Positions 18,076 to 25,459 of a stretch of 64,000 bases of DNA are shown one piece after another. Source of the stretch: Rhizobiales bacterium UBA1912. GTDB lineage: Bacteria; Pseudomonadota; Alphaproteobacteria; Rhizobiales; Devosiaceae. How positions within the stretch are numbered: position 1 is the first letter of the stretch; every line of letters starts with the position of its first letter. Location: contig DDGC01000019.1 in the NCBI GenBank assembly GCA_002337455.1, positions 163,123-227,122 of the forward strand. The letters are read 5' to 3'. The notes under the pieces are model-generated. The model was given only the letters and a program-made list of their open reading frames with translations, ran no database searches and had not been told where the DNA came from. Position numbers and translations under genes: made by a program.

Positions 18076-18786
18076 TCAGCCCCGCGCCCTGTCGCGGGCA
18101 TCACGCCCTGAGGCATCTATGGCGCCCTTGTACCAGGATACGATGTGTTCGGTGCGGGTAATGGCCGAGCCGACCACCACGGCATTCGCACCCATCGCCA
18201 GGGCGTGGGCAGCCTGTTCAGGGCTGCGGATGCGACCTTCGGCGATAACGAAGCCGCCAAGTGCCGCCATCTCTGCGATGAGATCGAAATCTGGAAGTGT
18301 GGGTTCGGGACCCGCGCCCAGATACCCCGACAAAGTCGACCCGATACAATCGGCTCCGGCAGCAAGAGCGGCTCGGGCGTCCCCGATCTCAGCGCAATCG
18401 GCCATCGCCAGGGCGCCCCCATCGTGGATCGCAGCGAGTATGGATTGGATGCTGTCCGGTCGCGGACGGGCCGTAGCATCGAACGCTACGATACTGGCGC
18501 CCGCGTCACACAGATCGCGCGCCATTTCGGCCGTTGGCGTGATCCGAACATCGAAATCATCAAGATCGTGCTTGATGATACCGATGATCGGGGCATCGGT
18601 GGCCGCCCGGACGGCGCGAACGTAAGCCAGCGACTCGATGCGCAACCCGACGGCGCCGGACGCGAGAGCCGCGAGCGCGAAGCCGACCACACAGGCCGCA
18701 TTGTCCATCGGCCCGCCCGGTACGGGCTGGCAGGAAACGATCAATCCGGCATCGAGTTTTTCGAGCAGCGCGTGCAAAACATCCAT
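18076..18786 (-). CDS. nanE: N-acetylmannosamine-6-phosphate 2-epimerase (NanE type)
   Basis: 236 residues. The beginning, MDVLHALLEKLDAGLIVSCQ, closely resembles the NanE N-terminus ('GLIVSCQPVP...PMD'). Later markers are 'IIGIIKHDLDD', 'MADCAEIGDARAALAAGAD' and 'GSTLSGY', and near the end 'VIAEGRIRSPEQAAHALAMG' and 'VVVGSAITR'. It converts ManNAc-6-P to GlcNAc-6-P. The frame stays open to 18918, but that extension would run into the regulator gene and lacks homology-like character. No sialic-acid lyase (nanA) lies in the window, so the entry substrate may be ManNAc itself. Confidence 0.88.
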   Translation of the reverse strand: MDVLHALLEKLDAGLIVSCQPVPGGPMDNAACVVGFALAALASGAVGLRIESLAYVRAVRAATDAPIIGIIKHDLDDFDVRITPTAEMARDLCDAGASIVAFDATARPRPDSIQSILAAIHDGGALAMADCAEIGDARAALAAGADCIGSTLSGYLGAGPEPTLPDFDLIAEMAALGGFVIAEGRIRSPEQAAHALAMGANAVVVGSAITRTEHIVSWYKGAIDASGRDARDRARG

Positions 18787-18829
18787 CCTTGGTTGGACGG
18801 AAACGATAGCACTGCCGATTGCGATGGCA

Positions 18830-18852
18830 ACTGGTTTCTTACTGGTATTATC
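18830..18852. promoter_or_regulatory. candidate GntR operator upstream of nanE (two ACTGGT boxes)
   Basis: ACTGGT occurs at 18830-18835 and again at 18841-18846, eleven bases apart, which places both on the same DNA face. The second is part of ACTGGTATTATC (18841-18852), which is repeated exactly at 19638-19649 in front of the regulator gene. ACTGGT is also the half-site of operators known for the HutC/UTRA amino-sugar regulators DasR and NagR. The box overlaps the regulator's stop codon and ends about 55 bases before the nanE start. Confidence 0.6.
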
Positions 18853-19591
18853 GATGCAATTCGAGGACGAAATCGTACACGTCGCCCCTATAGCGGGTCT
18901 GGGTATACTCGACGACACGGTCGCCGTGAAAGCAGCGACGCTCGACGATCAGCAGGCTCGCATGGTCCTCAAGCATCAGATGCGCCTTGTCGACCGCGTC
19001 CGCTGGTCCTGCCTGCATACGTTGCACCGCCCTCTGGGGCAGAACTCCAACGGCATCGAGCGCTTGATAGAGGGAGTCCGTAACCAGTTCCGGGTCACCG
19101 AGAAGGGTGGCCGGCACGACGGCGATTTCCATGGCGATCGGCACTTCATCGGCCGTTCGCACGCGCCTCAGGCGCAATATCGACGCGCTTGGGCCCAGGC
19201 CCAGGGCCATCGCCTCACTCGGCGTCGGAAATGCTATTTCCTTTGAAATCCATATACATCCGGGGGAAAATCCCCGGGATTCCATGTCTTCAGAAAAGCT
19301 TGATAACCGGGCCAGAGATTTCTCGACACGGGCGGTGACCTCCGTGCGGCTCCCCTGCCGCCGTCTGATGACCCCTTCGGCAATGAGGACGTCGAGAGCC
19401 TTGCGCACAGTGACACGGGAAACGCCCAATCGGCCCTCCAGTTCGCGTTCGCTTGGCAGCAAGGCGCCGCGCTTGAGTTTGCCCGCAGCGATCAGCCCAT
19501 CAATGGCAGATACGATTTTGCGGTACAGGGGTTGCCCCGTCCCTTCGGCCAATTGAGCTGCCACGGTTTCGATGATCGTCTCATCGGTCAT
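18848..19591 (-). CDS. GntR/HutC-family regulator with UTRA domain
   Basis: 247 residues. The winged-helix DNA-binding domain spans about residues 20-88 ('LPSERELEGRLGVSRVTVRKAL', 'LIAEGVIRRRQGSRTEV'). The UTRA effector domain spans about 100-245 ('LRLRRVRTADEVPIAMEIAVVPATL' and the end 'YTQTRYRGDVYDFVLELHR', cited by position). UTRA domains of this group usually bind phosphorylated sugars such as GlcN-6-P or GlcNAc-6-P. It heads the operon on the same strand as nanE-nanK-transporter and probably represses it and itself through the ACTGGT sites. Confidence 0.9.
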   Translation of the reverse strand: MTDETIIETVAAQLAEGTGQPLYRKIVSAIDGLIAAGKLKRGALLPSERELEGRLGVSRVTVRKALDVLIAEGVIRRRQGSRTEVTARVEKSLARLSSFSEDMESRGFSPGCIWISKEIAFPTPSEAMALGLGPSASILRLRRVRTADEVPIAMEIAVVPATLLGDPELVTDSLYQALDAVGVLPQRAVQRMQAGPADAVDKAHLMLEDHASLLIVERRCFHGDRVVEYTQTRYRGDVYDFVLELHR

Positions 19592-19637
19592 TGCGCGAAC
19601 CTTTCGAAAAAAGAGCAGGACGGCTTGCTGGATGCAA

Positions 19638-19649
19638 ACTGGTATTATC
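19638..19649. promoter_or_regulatory. candidate autoregulatory operator ACTGGTATTATC
   Basis: This twelve-mer lies 47 bases upstream of the regulator start and is identical to the one in front of nanE. The two lie about 800 bases apart, one before each gene that could be independently transcribed. Identity in otherwise unrelated intergenic DNA suggests a common repressor site. Confidence 0.6.
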
Positions 19650-19738
19650 CTATTTCTGCGTCAAACTCTTTTTTTCCAGCGCTGGCGGCGTAGGAATGCG
19701 ACCACGCGCTCGGGTATGCCCGACCGGGGATCGTATGT

Positions 19739-20368
19739 TCACGCGGCCCCCGACCCGTCGTCGGGCCACGGCACGACCTCGACCTCCGGCCACACCCGCC
19801 TGGCTCTTTCGCCCTTCTCGATATGGGCATGGCGGCTCTTGCCCAGTCTGTTGGGCGTCACGCGGAATGCAAACAGATCGTCGAGCCCGAATGGCGCCTC
19901 GATCTTGAGGCTCCCTTCACCATCCAACGCTACAGCGACAGCATGCGTCCGCGACGCGTAGCGCGTCAGCGCCTCGGCCGATGACTTCAGCGGCGGCACA
20001 TCGAACCCGAATTTCTCGCCGAACCACAGATGCACGCGAGCCTGATTGCGGACCTCGACTGGCACCGGCGCATCCGACAGCCACCTACCGAGCCGCACGA
20101 TCACGGTATCCTCGGCCTCGTAGCTCAAATCGGTATTGTCGAAATAGATGGCGTCGATATCCTTGACGCCATGCCAGGTTGGCCGCCCCGTCAATTGATT
20201 CCAGACGGTCTGATAGACCGCCCCGCCGCCCACCAGTGCCTGTGGCAGTGCTTGCGCGCGCAATATCTCCAGAACGTTCATCAACGCGATATTGTCATGC
20301 ACAATGGCTTCCAGGGCAGCCAATTGCTCGCTCGGCGCGGCATTCGCAAATCGCAGATGGTCCGACAT
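19739..20368 (-). CDS. nucleotidyltransferase-fold protein (DUF925/COG3575 type)
   Basis: The 209-residue cytoplasmic protein has 'LVGGGAVYQTVWNQLTGRP' (a GG-x9-nucleotidyltransferase-like glycine motif), then 'VKDIDAIYFD', which supplies the DxD-like acidic pair. Further markers are 'VRNQARVHLWFGEKFG', 'ALTRYASRTHAVAV' and 'APFGLDDLFAFRVTPN'. I recognise this combination as the DUF925 family, which is annotated as nucleotidyltransferase-like without a known substrate. It lies between the regulator and glmS and ends 32 bases after glmS, probably as a separate unit. Confidence 0.75.
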   Translation of the reverse strand: MSDHLRFANAAPSEQLAALEAIVHDNIALMNVLEILRAQALPQALVGGGAVYQTVWNQLTGRPTWHGVKDIDAIYFDNTDLSYEAEDTVIVRLGRWLSDAPVPVEVRNQARVHLWFGEKFGFDVPPLKSSAEALTRYASRTHAVAVALDGEGSLKIEAPFGLDDLFAFRVTPNRLGKSRHAHIEKGERARRVWPEVEVVPWPDDGSGAA

Positions 20369-20400
20369 GCGGGCAGTCTATGGGAGTCGATGCCCGCGCC

Positions 20401-22227
20401 CTACTCCACGGTCACCGATTTCGCCAGATTTCTTGGCTGATCGACATCGGTCCCCATGAAAACCGCAGTGTGATAGGCCAGAAGCTGCACCGGCACCGCC
20501 GCAAGAATCGGCGCGACGAACGGGTGAACGCGCGGCATCTCGATAATATCGTTGATTCCGCCACCAGCCACGGCTTTGCCCTCTGCGTCGGTAATCAGGA
20601 TGATCTTGCCGCCCCGCGCTGCCACTTCGTGCATGTTCGAAAGCGTTTTTTCCATCAGCTCGTCGGATGGCGCCACAACGATCACCGGCATTTCCTCGTT
20701 CACCAGCGCAATCGGCCCGTGCTTGAGCTCGCCCGCCGCATAGCCCTCGGCGTGAATGTAGGAAATTTCCTTGAGCTTGAGCGCACCCTCCAGCGCAATC
20801 GGATAAAGCTGCCCGCGCCCCAGATACAAAACGTCCTTGGCTCTTGAAAGATTTCGCGAGATTTCTTCGATACGCCCCTCAGATCGCAGCATTTCGGAAA
20901 TGTTGCGCGGCAATTCGATCAGCGACCGCACCAGCGCATGGGCGTCGGATGGGCTTAAAACGCCTCGCGCCTGCCCGGCCGCGATCGCCAGGCTGGCGAG
21001 AATTGAAAGCTGCGCCGTCGTCGCCTTGGTGGAAGCGACGGCGATTTCCGGTCCGCATAGCGTGGGAAAGATCACGTGGCTTTCCCGCGCAATCGTCGAT
21101 TCCTGCACATTGACCAGCGCCGCGATGTGCTGACCTTCCTTGGCCGCATAGCGCAGCGCCGCCAGCGTGTCGGCCGTCTCGCCCGATTGCGAAATCACCA
21201 GCGTCAGCCCATCCTCGGGCAGCGGCGGCTCGCGATAGCGGAACTCGGACGCCACATCGACATCCACCGGCAAACGCGCGTAACGCTCGAACCAGTATTT
21301 GGCCACCAGCCCAGCATAAAACGCAGTCCCGCACGCCGTTATCGTCAGCCGCGAAAGCTTGGCGAAGTCGAACGGCAATTCCTCACGCAGCTTGACGGTC
21401 TCGCCCGCCAGATCGAGATAATGCGCCAACGTGTGCGACACGGTTTCGGGCTGCTCGTAGATTTCCTTGGCCATGAAATGGCGGTGATTACCCTTGTCGG
21501 CCAGCGCCGCCGACGCCGAAGACACCTGCCGCGCCCGCTCGACGACATTGCCTTCAAAATCGAAGATCTCAACTGCTTCAGGCGTAATGACCGCCCAGTC
21601 GCCCTCTTCGAGATAGGTTATCTGGTTGGTAAACGGCGCCAACGCGAATGCGTCCGACCCCAGATACATCTCCTTCTGGCCGTGTCCGACCGCCAGCGGC
21701 GAACCCTGCCGCGCCGCGATCAGCAGCTTGTCCTCGCCCGCGAACATGAACACCAGCCCGAACGTGCCGCGCAGCTTCGGCAGTGTATTGGCCACGGCCT
21801 CGCGCGGCGTCGCGCCCCGCTCGATCTCCCGCGTCACCCACAGCGCCACGGATTCTGTGTCCGTCTCGCTCTTTGGCGAATATCCATCGCGTTCAAGGTC
21901 TTCAAGCAGTTCCTTGAAGTTTTCGATGATCCCGTTGTGAACGACGGCAACCTTCCCCGCCAGATGCGGATGCGCATTGCCCTCGGTGGCGCCGCCATGC
22001 GTCGCCCAGCGCGTATGCCCGATGCCGATGTTCCCCTCGAGCGGTTCGGCGGCAAGTTTGCCCGCCAGATTGTTCAGCTTGCCCTCGGCCCGCCGCCGGT
22101 CGAGCCCTTCGCTGGTCAGCGTGGCGATCCCGGCGCTGTCATAGCCGCGGTATTCAAGCCGCCGCAGCGCGTCCACAAGCCGGTCGGCAACCGGCTCGAC
22201 CCCGATGATTCCAACGATGCCGCACAT
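20401..22227 (-). CDS. glmS: glutamine-fructose-6-phosphate aminotransferase (isomerizing)
   Basis: The 608-residue enzyme is the standard length. The N-terminal glutaminase uses Cys2 (MCGIVGIIG) with 'GHTRWATHG' and 'HNGIIENF'. Two SIS domains follow (about residues 285-425 and 455-600), with 'ITACGTAFYAGLVAKYW', 'SQSGETADTLAALR' and the C-terminal 'NLAKSVTVE' tail. It makes glucosamine-6-P from fructose-6-P and glutamine, the first step to UDP-GlcNAc. It lies eleven bases after glmU. No glmS ribozyme-like leader is expected or seen in this lineage. Confidence 0.97.
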   Translation of the reverse strand: MCGIVGIIGVEPVADRLVDALRRLEYRGYDSAGIATLTSEGLDRRRAEGKLNNLAGKLAAEPLEGNIGIGHTRWATHGGATEGNAHPHLAGKVAVVHNGIIENFKELLEDLERDGYSPKSETDTESVALWVTREIERGATPREAVANTLPKLRGTFGLVFMFAGEDKLLIAARQGSPLAVGHGQKEMYLGSDAFALAPFTNQITYLEEGDWAVITPEAVEIFDFEGNVVERARQVSSASAALADKGNHRHFMAKEIYEQPETVSHTLAHYLDLAGETVKLREELPFDFAKLSRLTITACGTAFYAGLVAKYWFERYARLPVDVDVASEFRYREPPLPEDGLTLVISQSGETADTLAALRYAAKEGQHIAALVNVQESTIARESHVIFPTLCGPEIAVASTKATTAQLSILASLAIAAGQARGVLSPSDAHALVRSLIELPRNISEMLRSEGRIEEISRNLSRAKDVLYLGRGQLYPIALEGALKLKEISYIHAEGYAAGELKHGPIALVNEEMPVIVVAPSDELMEKTLSNMHEVAARGGKIILITDAEGKAVAGGGINDIIEMPRVHPFVAPILAAVPVQLLAYHTAVFMGTDVDQPRNLAKSVTVE

Positions 22228-22238
22228 GCCGCCGCCCC

Positions 22239-23585
22239 CTATTTTTGTTCCTTGATAGCCTTGAACCGTGTGTTCAGCGCCTTGCCATAGCCGGGCTTGT
22301 TGATCTGTCGCGCCCGCCCGATACCCAGCGCGTCAGCCGGCACCGGCTCGGTAATCACCGACCCCGAAGCCACATACGCTCCATCCCCGATCTCGACCGG
22401 TGCCACCAGCGCCGAGTTCGAACCGATAAAGGCATGTTCGCCAATGATCGTCTTGGCCTTGTTGTAGCCGTCATAATTGCACGTCACGGTTCCGGCCCCG
22501 ATATTGGCGCCCGCCCCGATTTCCGCGTCCCCGATATAGGTCAGATGGCTCACCTTGGCGCCCTGTCCGATATCGGCATTCTTGACCTCGACGAAATTGC
22601 CCACCTTGGCGCCTTCGCCCAGTTCCGCCCCCGGTCGCAACCGCGCAAAGGGCCCCACATTAGCCTTGTGGCCCACATGCGCTCCCTCGATATGGGAAAA
22701 CGCGTGAATCACTGCCCCGCTCTCGATTTTCACCCCCGGCCCGAACACCACGTTGGGCTCGATCTCCACATCGGGTGCGATTTCGGTATCGAACGAGAAG
22801 TAAACGCTCGCCGGATCGTGCAGCGTCACCCCGGCGGTCATGAAATCCTCGCGCCTTAGTGTCTGGAACACGCCCTCGGCCCGCGCCAGCTGCGCGCGGT
22901 CGTTGACACCCATCACATTGTCTTCGGGCGCCACGGCATAGCCAACCTTATGCCCGGCCGCATTGGCCAGTTCTACAAGATCGGTCAGATAATATTCGCC
23001 CTGCGCATTGTCGGTGCCCACCTTGTCGATCAGCGCAGTGAACACCTCCGCCCGGAACGCCAGGATACACGCATTGCAAAGCCCGATAGCCCGCTCGCTT
23101 TCGCTCGCATCCTTGTGCTCTCGAATGGCCAACAGCTTTTCGCCATCGGTGATGAACCGGCCATACCCGGTCGGATCCTTTGGCTCGAACCCCAGGATCG
23201 CCGCGTCCAGCCCCGCATCGAGCCGCTCGGTCACACGCGAAAAATCCGCGCCCCGCAACAACGGATGGTCGCCATAAACGACCGCCACATATCCGCTCGC
23301 CTTGGCAAAGGCCGGCCGCGCCATCGAAGCGGCATGCGCCGTCCCCTTGCGCTCGGTTTGCTCGAAAAACACCACTTCGGGATCGATCTTGGCCATCGCT
23401 TTGCGCACGGCGTCATGTCCCGGCCCGGTGACCATGGCGACTTGCCTTGCACCTGCCTCCCGCGCCGCCGCCAGAACGTGTCCGGCAATCGGTCTTCCTC
23501 CGACTTTATGGAGCACCTTGGGGTGAGCGGATTTCATCCGCGTGCCTTCCCCCGCCGCTAGAACGATTGCCATAAGATCGGTCAT
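22239..23585 (-). CDS. glmU: bifunctional GlcN-1-P acetyltransferase / GlcNAc-1-P uridyltransferase
   Basis: 448 residues. The N-terminal pyrophosphorylase domain has 'VLAAGEGTRMKSAHPKVLH' and 'VYGDHPLL'. A left-handed beta-helix of hexapeptide repeats runs from about residue 245 to the end and includes 'GTVTCNYDGYNKAKT' and 'FIGSNSALVAPVEIGDGA'. ATG 23585 has GGGGAAG six bases upstream; the longer open frame to 23678 runs into a repeat element. It makes UDP-GlcNAc for peptidoglycan and lipopolysaccharide. It forms an operon with glmS. Confidence 0.96.
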   Translation of the reverse strand: MTDLMAIVLAAGEGTRMKSAHPKVLHKVGGRPIAGHVLAAAREAGARQVAMVTGPGHDAVRKAMAKIDPEVVFFEQTERKGTAHAASMARPAFAKASGYVAVVYGDHPLLRGADFSRVTERLDAGLDAAILGFEPKDPTGYGRFITDGEKLLAIREHKDASESERAIGLCNACILAFRAEVFTALIDKVGTDNAQGEYYLTDLVELANAAGHKVGYAVAPEDNVMGVNDRAQLARAEGVFQTLRREDFMTAGVTLHDPASVYFSFDTEIAPDVEIEPNVVFGPGVKIESGAVIHAFSHIEGAHVGHKANVGPFARLRPGAELGEGAKVGNFVEVKNADIGQGAKVSHLTYIGDAEIGAGANIGAGTVTCNYDGYNKAKTIIGEHAFIGSNSALVAPVEIGDGAYVASGSVITEPVPADALGIGRARQINKPGYGKALNTRFKAIKEQK

Positions 23586-23597
23586 AGAACTTCCCCA

Positions 23598-23665
23598 GAG
23601 CGTGTCCAGAATAAGTGGGCAGCACTTATTCAGTTCGGATGCGCGACAAATCAAGCGTTTAGAGC
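23598..23665. repeat. dispersed palindromic intergenic repeat, copy A
   Basis: Shares about 65 bases with the element at 45150-45215. It has an inner palindrome (ATAAGTG...CACTTAT, 23611-23629) and an outer pair GCGTGTC/GATGCGC, held by two G-U pairs where copy B has perfect pairs. A GCGCGACAAA block follows in both copies. It sits 13 bases upstream of the glmU start. Similar palindromes with 'GTTCGGAAnnGCGACAAA' are common between genes of Hyphomicrobiales. Confidence 0.75.
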
Positions 23666-23680
23666 TTCTGTTCTTCACAG

Positions 23681-23831
23681 GAGCTTTGGTCTGTTCGCTG
23701 CCCCTTCGCGCAACTTTATGGCGGCACGGTGTTGGCAGAACCCCTAACAGACCGGCGTAACCGCTCCGTTTACATTTGTCCGTCTAAAGTGAGCTTTGAT
23801 CTGATTCGCCCAGAAAGCGGGACATATTTAG
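23681..23831. other. gap before the SPOR-like gene, with a short direct repeat
   Basis: GAGCTTTGGTCTG (23681-23693) recurs as GAGCTTTGATCTG (23791-23803), 12 of 13 bases identical and 110 bases apart. One lies near the glmU side and one just before the next gene. No regulator can be assigned. Confidence 0.35.
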
Positions 23832-24647
23832 GTGCAAAAGCCGAAACGGTTTTCTCTGCCGGCCGATCATTCCGATGTCGCCCCCTGGGGCATCGCCGCG
23901 CTTGTGTGCGGCGCGCTCGCCGTCGCCGCGGTCAATCTCTCGGCGTTACTGCCGGCCCCGGTTCTGAGCGGCTTGCATACACCGTACCGGGACGGTGCCA
24001 ATTATTATCAGATGCGCAGCCAGCTTTCCGAATTGGCCGAAGACAGAAACCGCATTATGGGTGAGTACCGGGCCCTGCTTGCCCGTTTCAACCTGCTCGA
24101 TGACGATAGCGGCGAAGCCATCCGCCGTCTGGCAGCGCTCGAAAAAAGCCTCCCACTCCTTATCGAATCGCTGCCCCTTACCAGCGACATCGACCGCTCG
24201 CTGCTCACGGCATCGATCTCCGAAGCTGCAGAAGAGGTCTATGAGTTCGAAGGTGGCACGATGGTCGTGCGCTATAGCCCTCTCTTCGATGGCACCGACC
24301 CTCAGCCGGTCGCCGACCAGCCAATGCCGCCCCCGCTTGTTCCGCAGGCGCCGCCAGCCGCCCCGGCCATGCCGGCGGTCGATCTGGGTCTCCAGGGCGT
24401 TGCAATCGGCCGCAGCGTTCCACTCGCCGATTCCCCCGCGCTCTATGCGGAAATAACCCAGGCCGCCGGTATGCTCCTGCTCGGCACCTCGCCGCTGGCC
24501 GCCACCCCAGATGGATCCGATCAAGCCCGGATCGTCCTCGGCCCCCTGCCCGACCGCGTCTCGGCCCAGGCCCTTTGCGCGCGCATCGAGCGGCTCGAGT
24601 TGTCCTGCGAGCCAGCACCCTATTCCGGCGACCCTTTGCCCCTCTAG
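23832..24647 (+). CDS. unrecognised inner-membrane protein with SPOR-like C-terminus
   Basis: The 271-residue protein starts at GTG. It has one membrane helix (about residues 18-42) after a short basic N-terminus, then a helical, probably periplasmic stretch (about 58-140: 'QMRSQLSELAEDRNRIMGEY'). A proline/alanine-rich linker follows (about 158-182), and finally about 70 residues ending 'ARIVLGPLPDRVSAQALCAR...LSCEPAPY'. The last part resembles a SPOR peptidoglycan-binding module. The layout, helix plus coiled region plus SPOR, suggests a cell-envelope or division role (inference). The start has no clear ribosome-binding site. Confidence 0.6.
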   Translation: MQKPKRFSLPADHSDVAPWGIAALVCGALAVAAVNLSALLPAPVLSGLHTPYRDGANYYQMRSQLSELAEDRNRIMGEYRALLARFNLLDDDSGEAIRRLAALEKSLPLLIESLPLTSDIDRSLLTASISEAAEEVYEFEGGTMVVRYSPLFDGTDPQPVADQPMPPPLVPQAPPAAPAMPAVDLGLQGVAIGRSVPLADSPALYAEITQAAGMLLLGTSPLAATPDGSDQARIVLGPLPDRVSAQALCARIERLELSCEPAPYSGDPLPL

Positions 24648-24656
24648 AAACAATTG

Positions 24657-24778
24657 CCATTCAGCTCAGGGTGAGTCGAAAATGGCAGTTTTCGAGAACC
24701 GGAGCGGAGCGTACATCTAGTACGTGAGCACCGGAAGCTCAGGAAGCTGCCATTTGCAGGCCACCATCAGCTGAATGG
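24657..24778. repeat. 122-bp nested-hairpin element (structured RNA or mobile repeat)
   Basis: Three nested inverted repeats share one centre. The outer stem is CCATTCAGCT (24657-24666) with AGCTGAATGG (24769-24778). The middle stem is AAATGGCAG (24680-24688) with CTGCCATTT (24747-24755). The inner hairpin is GCGTAC/GTACGT (24709-24714 / 24720-24725), flanked by CCGG on both sides (24699-24702 and 24731-24734). All three stems are perfect except one G-T pair. It sits between the SPOR-like gene and the tRNA-Lys promoter and has no coding frame. Confidence 0.7.
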
Positions 24779-24793
24779 TCGGCAATAAACGGG

Positions 24794-24821
24794 TTGACTC
24801 GGCGGGGGCAGACACTATGTT
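24794..24821 (+). promoter_or_regulatory. tRNA-Lys promoter
   Basis: TTGACT (24794-24799), a 16-base spacer and TATGTT (24816-24821) form a good sigma-70 promoter. The following TCCGCGCG is a GC-rich discriminator, typical of stable-RNA promoters that respond to ppGpp. Initiation near 24829 would give a leader of about 34 bases before the mature tRNA. Confidence 0.65.
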
Positions 24822-24862
24822 CCGCGCGTCTCCAGCCGGTCGATTTTAGACCGCTTCGGTAA

Positions 24863-24938
24863 GGGCTCGTAGCTCAGCTGGTAGAGCACTCGACTTTTAA
24901 TCGAGTTGTCCCGGGTTCGAGCCCCGGCGAGCCTACCA
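24863..24938 (+). tRNA. tRNA-Lys (anticodon TTT)
   Basis: 76 bases including an encoded CCA. The acceptor stem GGGCTCG/CGAGCCT closes with one G-T pair. D arm AGCTCAGCTGGTAGAGC, anticodon stem CTCGA/TCGAG around CTTTTAA, and T arm CCCGGGTTCGAGCCCCGG are all regular. No integrase or attachment-site duplication is seen around it. Confidence 0.97.
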
Positions 24939-25025
24939 AATTCTACCCGGCCATCGCGCGAATTTTCCGCGCCCCTGTTCGGGCAGTTAGCAATTTCGAG
25001 CAAATAACTACGCTTGTTTGTGACA

Positions 25026-25110
25026 GGTACGGTGCCGTACTCTGGGCGCATCGGTGCAAGTGCCGATGGGAGGCGGCTGGTAAGCCCCCAAAGCCGAACG
25101 ACCGCCTCCC
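25026..25110. ncRNA. candidate structured RNA, three consecutive hairpins
   Basis: Downstream of the tRNA come GTACGG/CCGTAC, CATCGG/CCGATG and a nine-pair stem GGGAGGCGG (25068-25076) / CCGCCTCCC (25102-25110) within 85 bases. A short C-run follows. There is no coding frame. It could be processed from the tRNA transcript or be an independent small RNA. I know no family that fits. Confidence 0.35.
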
Positions 25111-25190
25111 CCCGCATAGTATCCAGTGCGCAGGAAGCGTATCGATCACGAGAAGAACGTCTCGGGCCAGTCTAATCGGTATTGCATACG

Positions 25191-25388
25191 ATGAGCCAAA
25201 GTCCCCAGCGAGACACGCTGCTCGACGCCGGTTGGCGTCTTGCCGAACTCCAGCAACAACTCCAGCAAAGCAACGGCTACGATCATCAGCTCGACCAGCT
25301 TTTTTTGCTGACCCAATGGCGGATTGCAGAGCTGGCACGGGCCACCAGGCCGGCGTCAAACGTCGTTTCCTTCCCTTCCAGGCGATAG
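25191..25388 (+). CDS. small hypothetical protein, 65 residues
   Basis: ATG 25191 (a TTG at 25182 is also possible). The product is glutamine-rich and helical ('RLAELQQQLQQSNGYDHQLDQLFLLTQW', cited by position, about residues 16-43) with a basic serine/proline tail ('SNVVSFPSRR'). There is no clear ribosome-binding site and I recognise no family. A hairpin just after the stop supports a real transcription unit. Confidence 0.45.
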   Translation: MSQSPQRDTLLDAGWRLAELQQQLQQSNGYDHQLDQLFLLTQWRIAELARATRPASNVVSFPSRR

Positions 25389-25406
25389 CGCGTCTCAGCG
25401 CACAAA

Positions 25407-25434
25407 GGCCGCCTCTCCTTTCAGAGAAGCGGCC
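25407..25434. terminator. bidirectional hairpin between small ORF and EF-hand gene
   Basis: GGCCGCCTCTC and GAGAAGCGGCC form an eleven-position stem with a single mismatch and a six-base loop, placed between two convergent genes. No strong T-run follows on either strand. Confidence 0.6.
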
Positions 25435-25459
25435 CAATAACCGAACCTTGGTAGGCTCG

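Noticed and set aside
20369..22227. glmS ribozyme or other riboswitch around glmS/glmU
   Set aside because: The glmU-glmS gap is only eleven bases and the glmU leader is occupied by a dispersed palindrome; no ribozyme-like core is seen, and it is not expected in this group.
21076..22290. 404-codon open frame antisense to glmS
   Set aside because: Arginine-rich with no domain; it is fully explained by the glmS reading frame on the other strand.
24863..25190. tRNA-Lys as integration site of a genomic island
   Set aside because: No integrase gene and no repeat of the tRNA 3' end is found downstream in the window.
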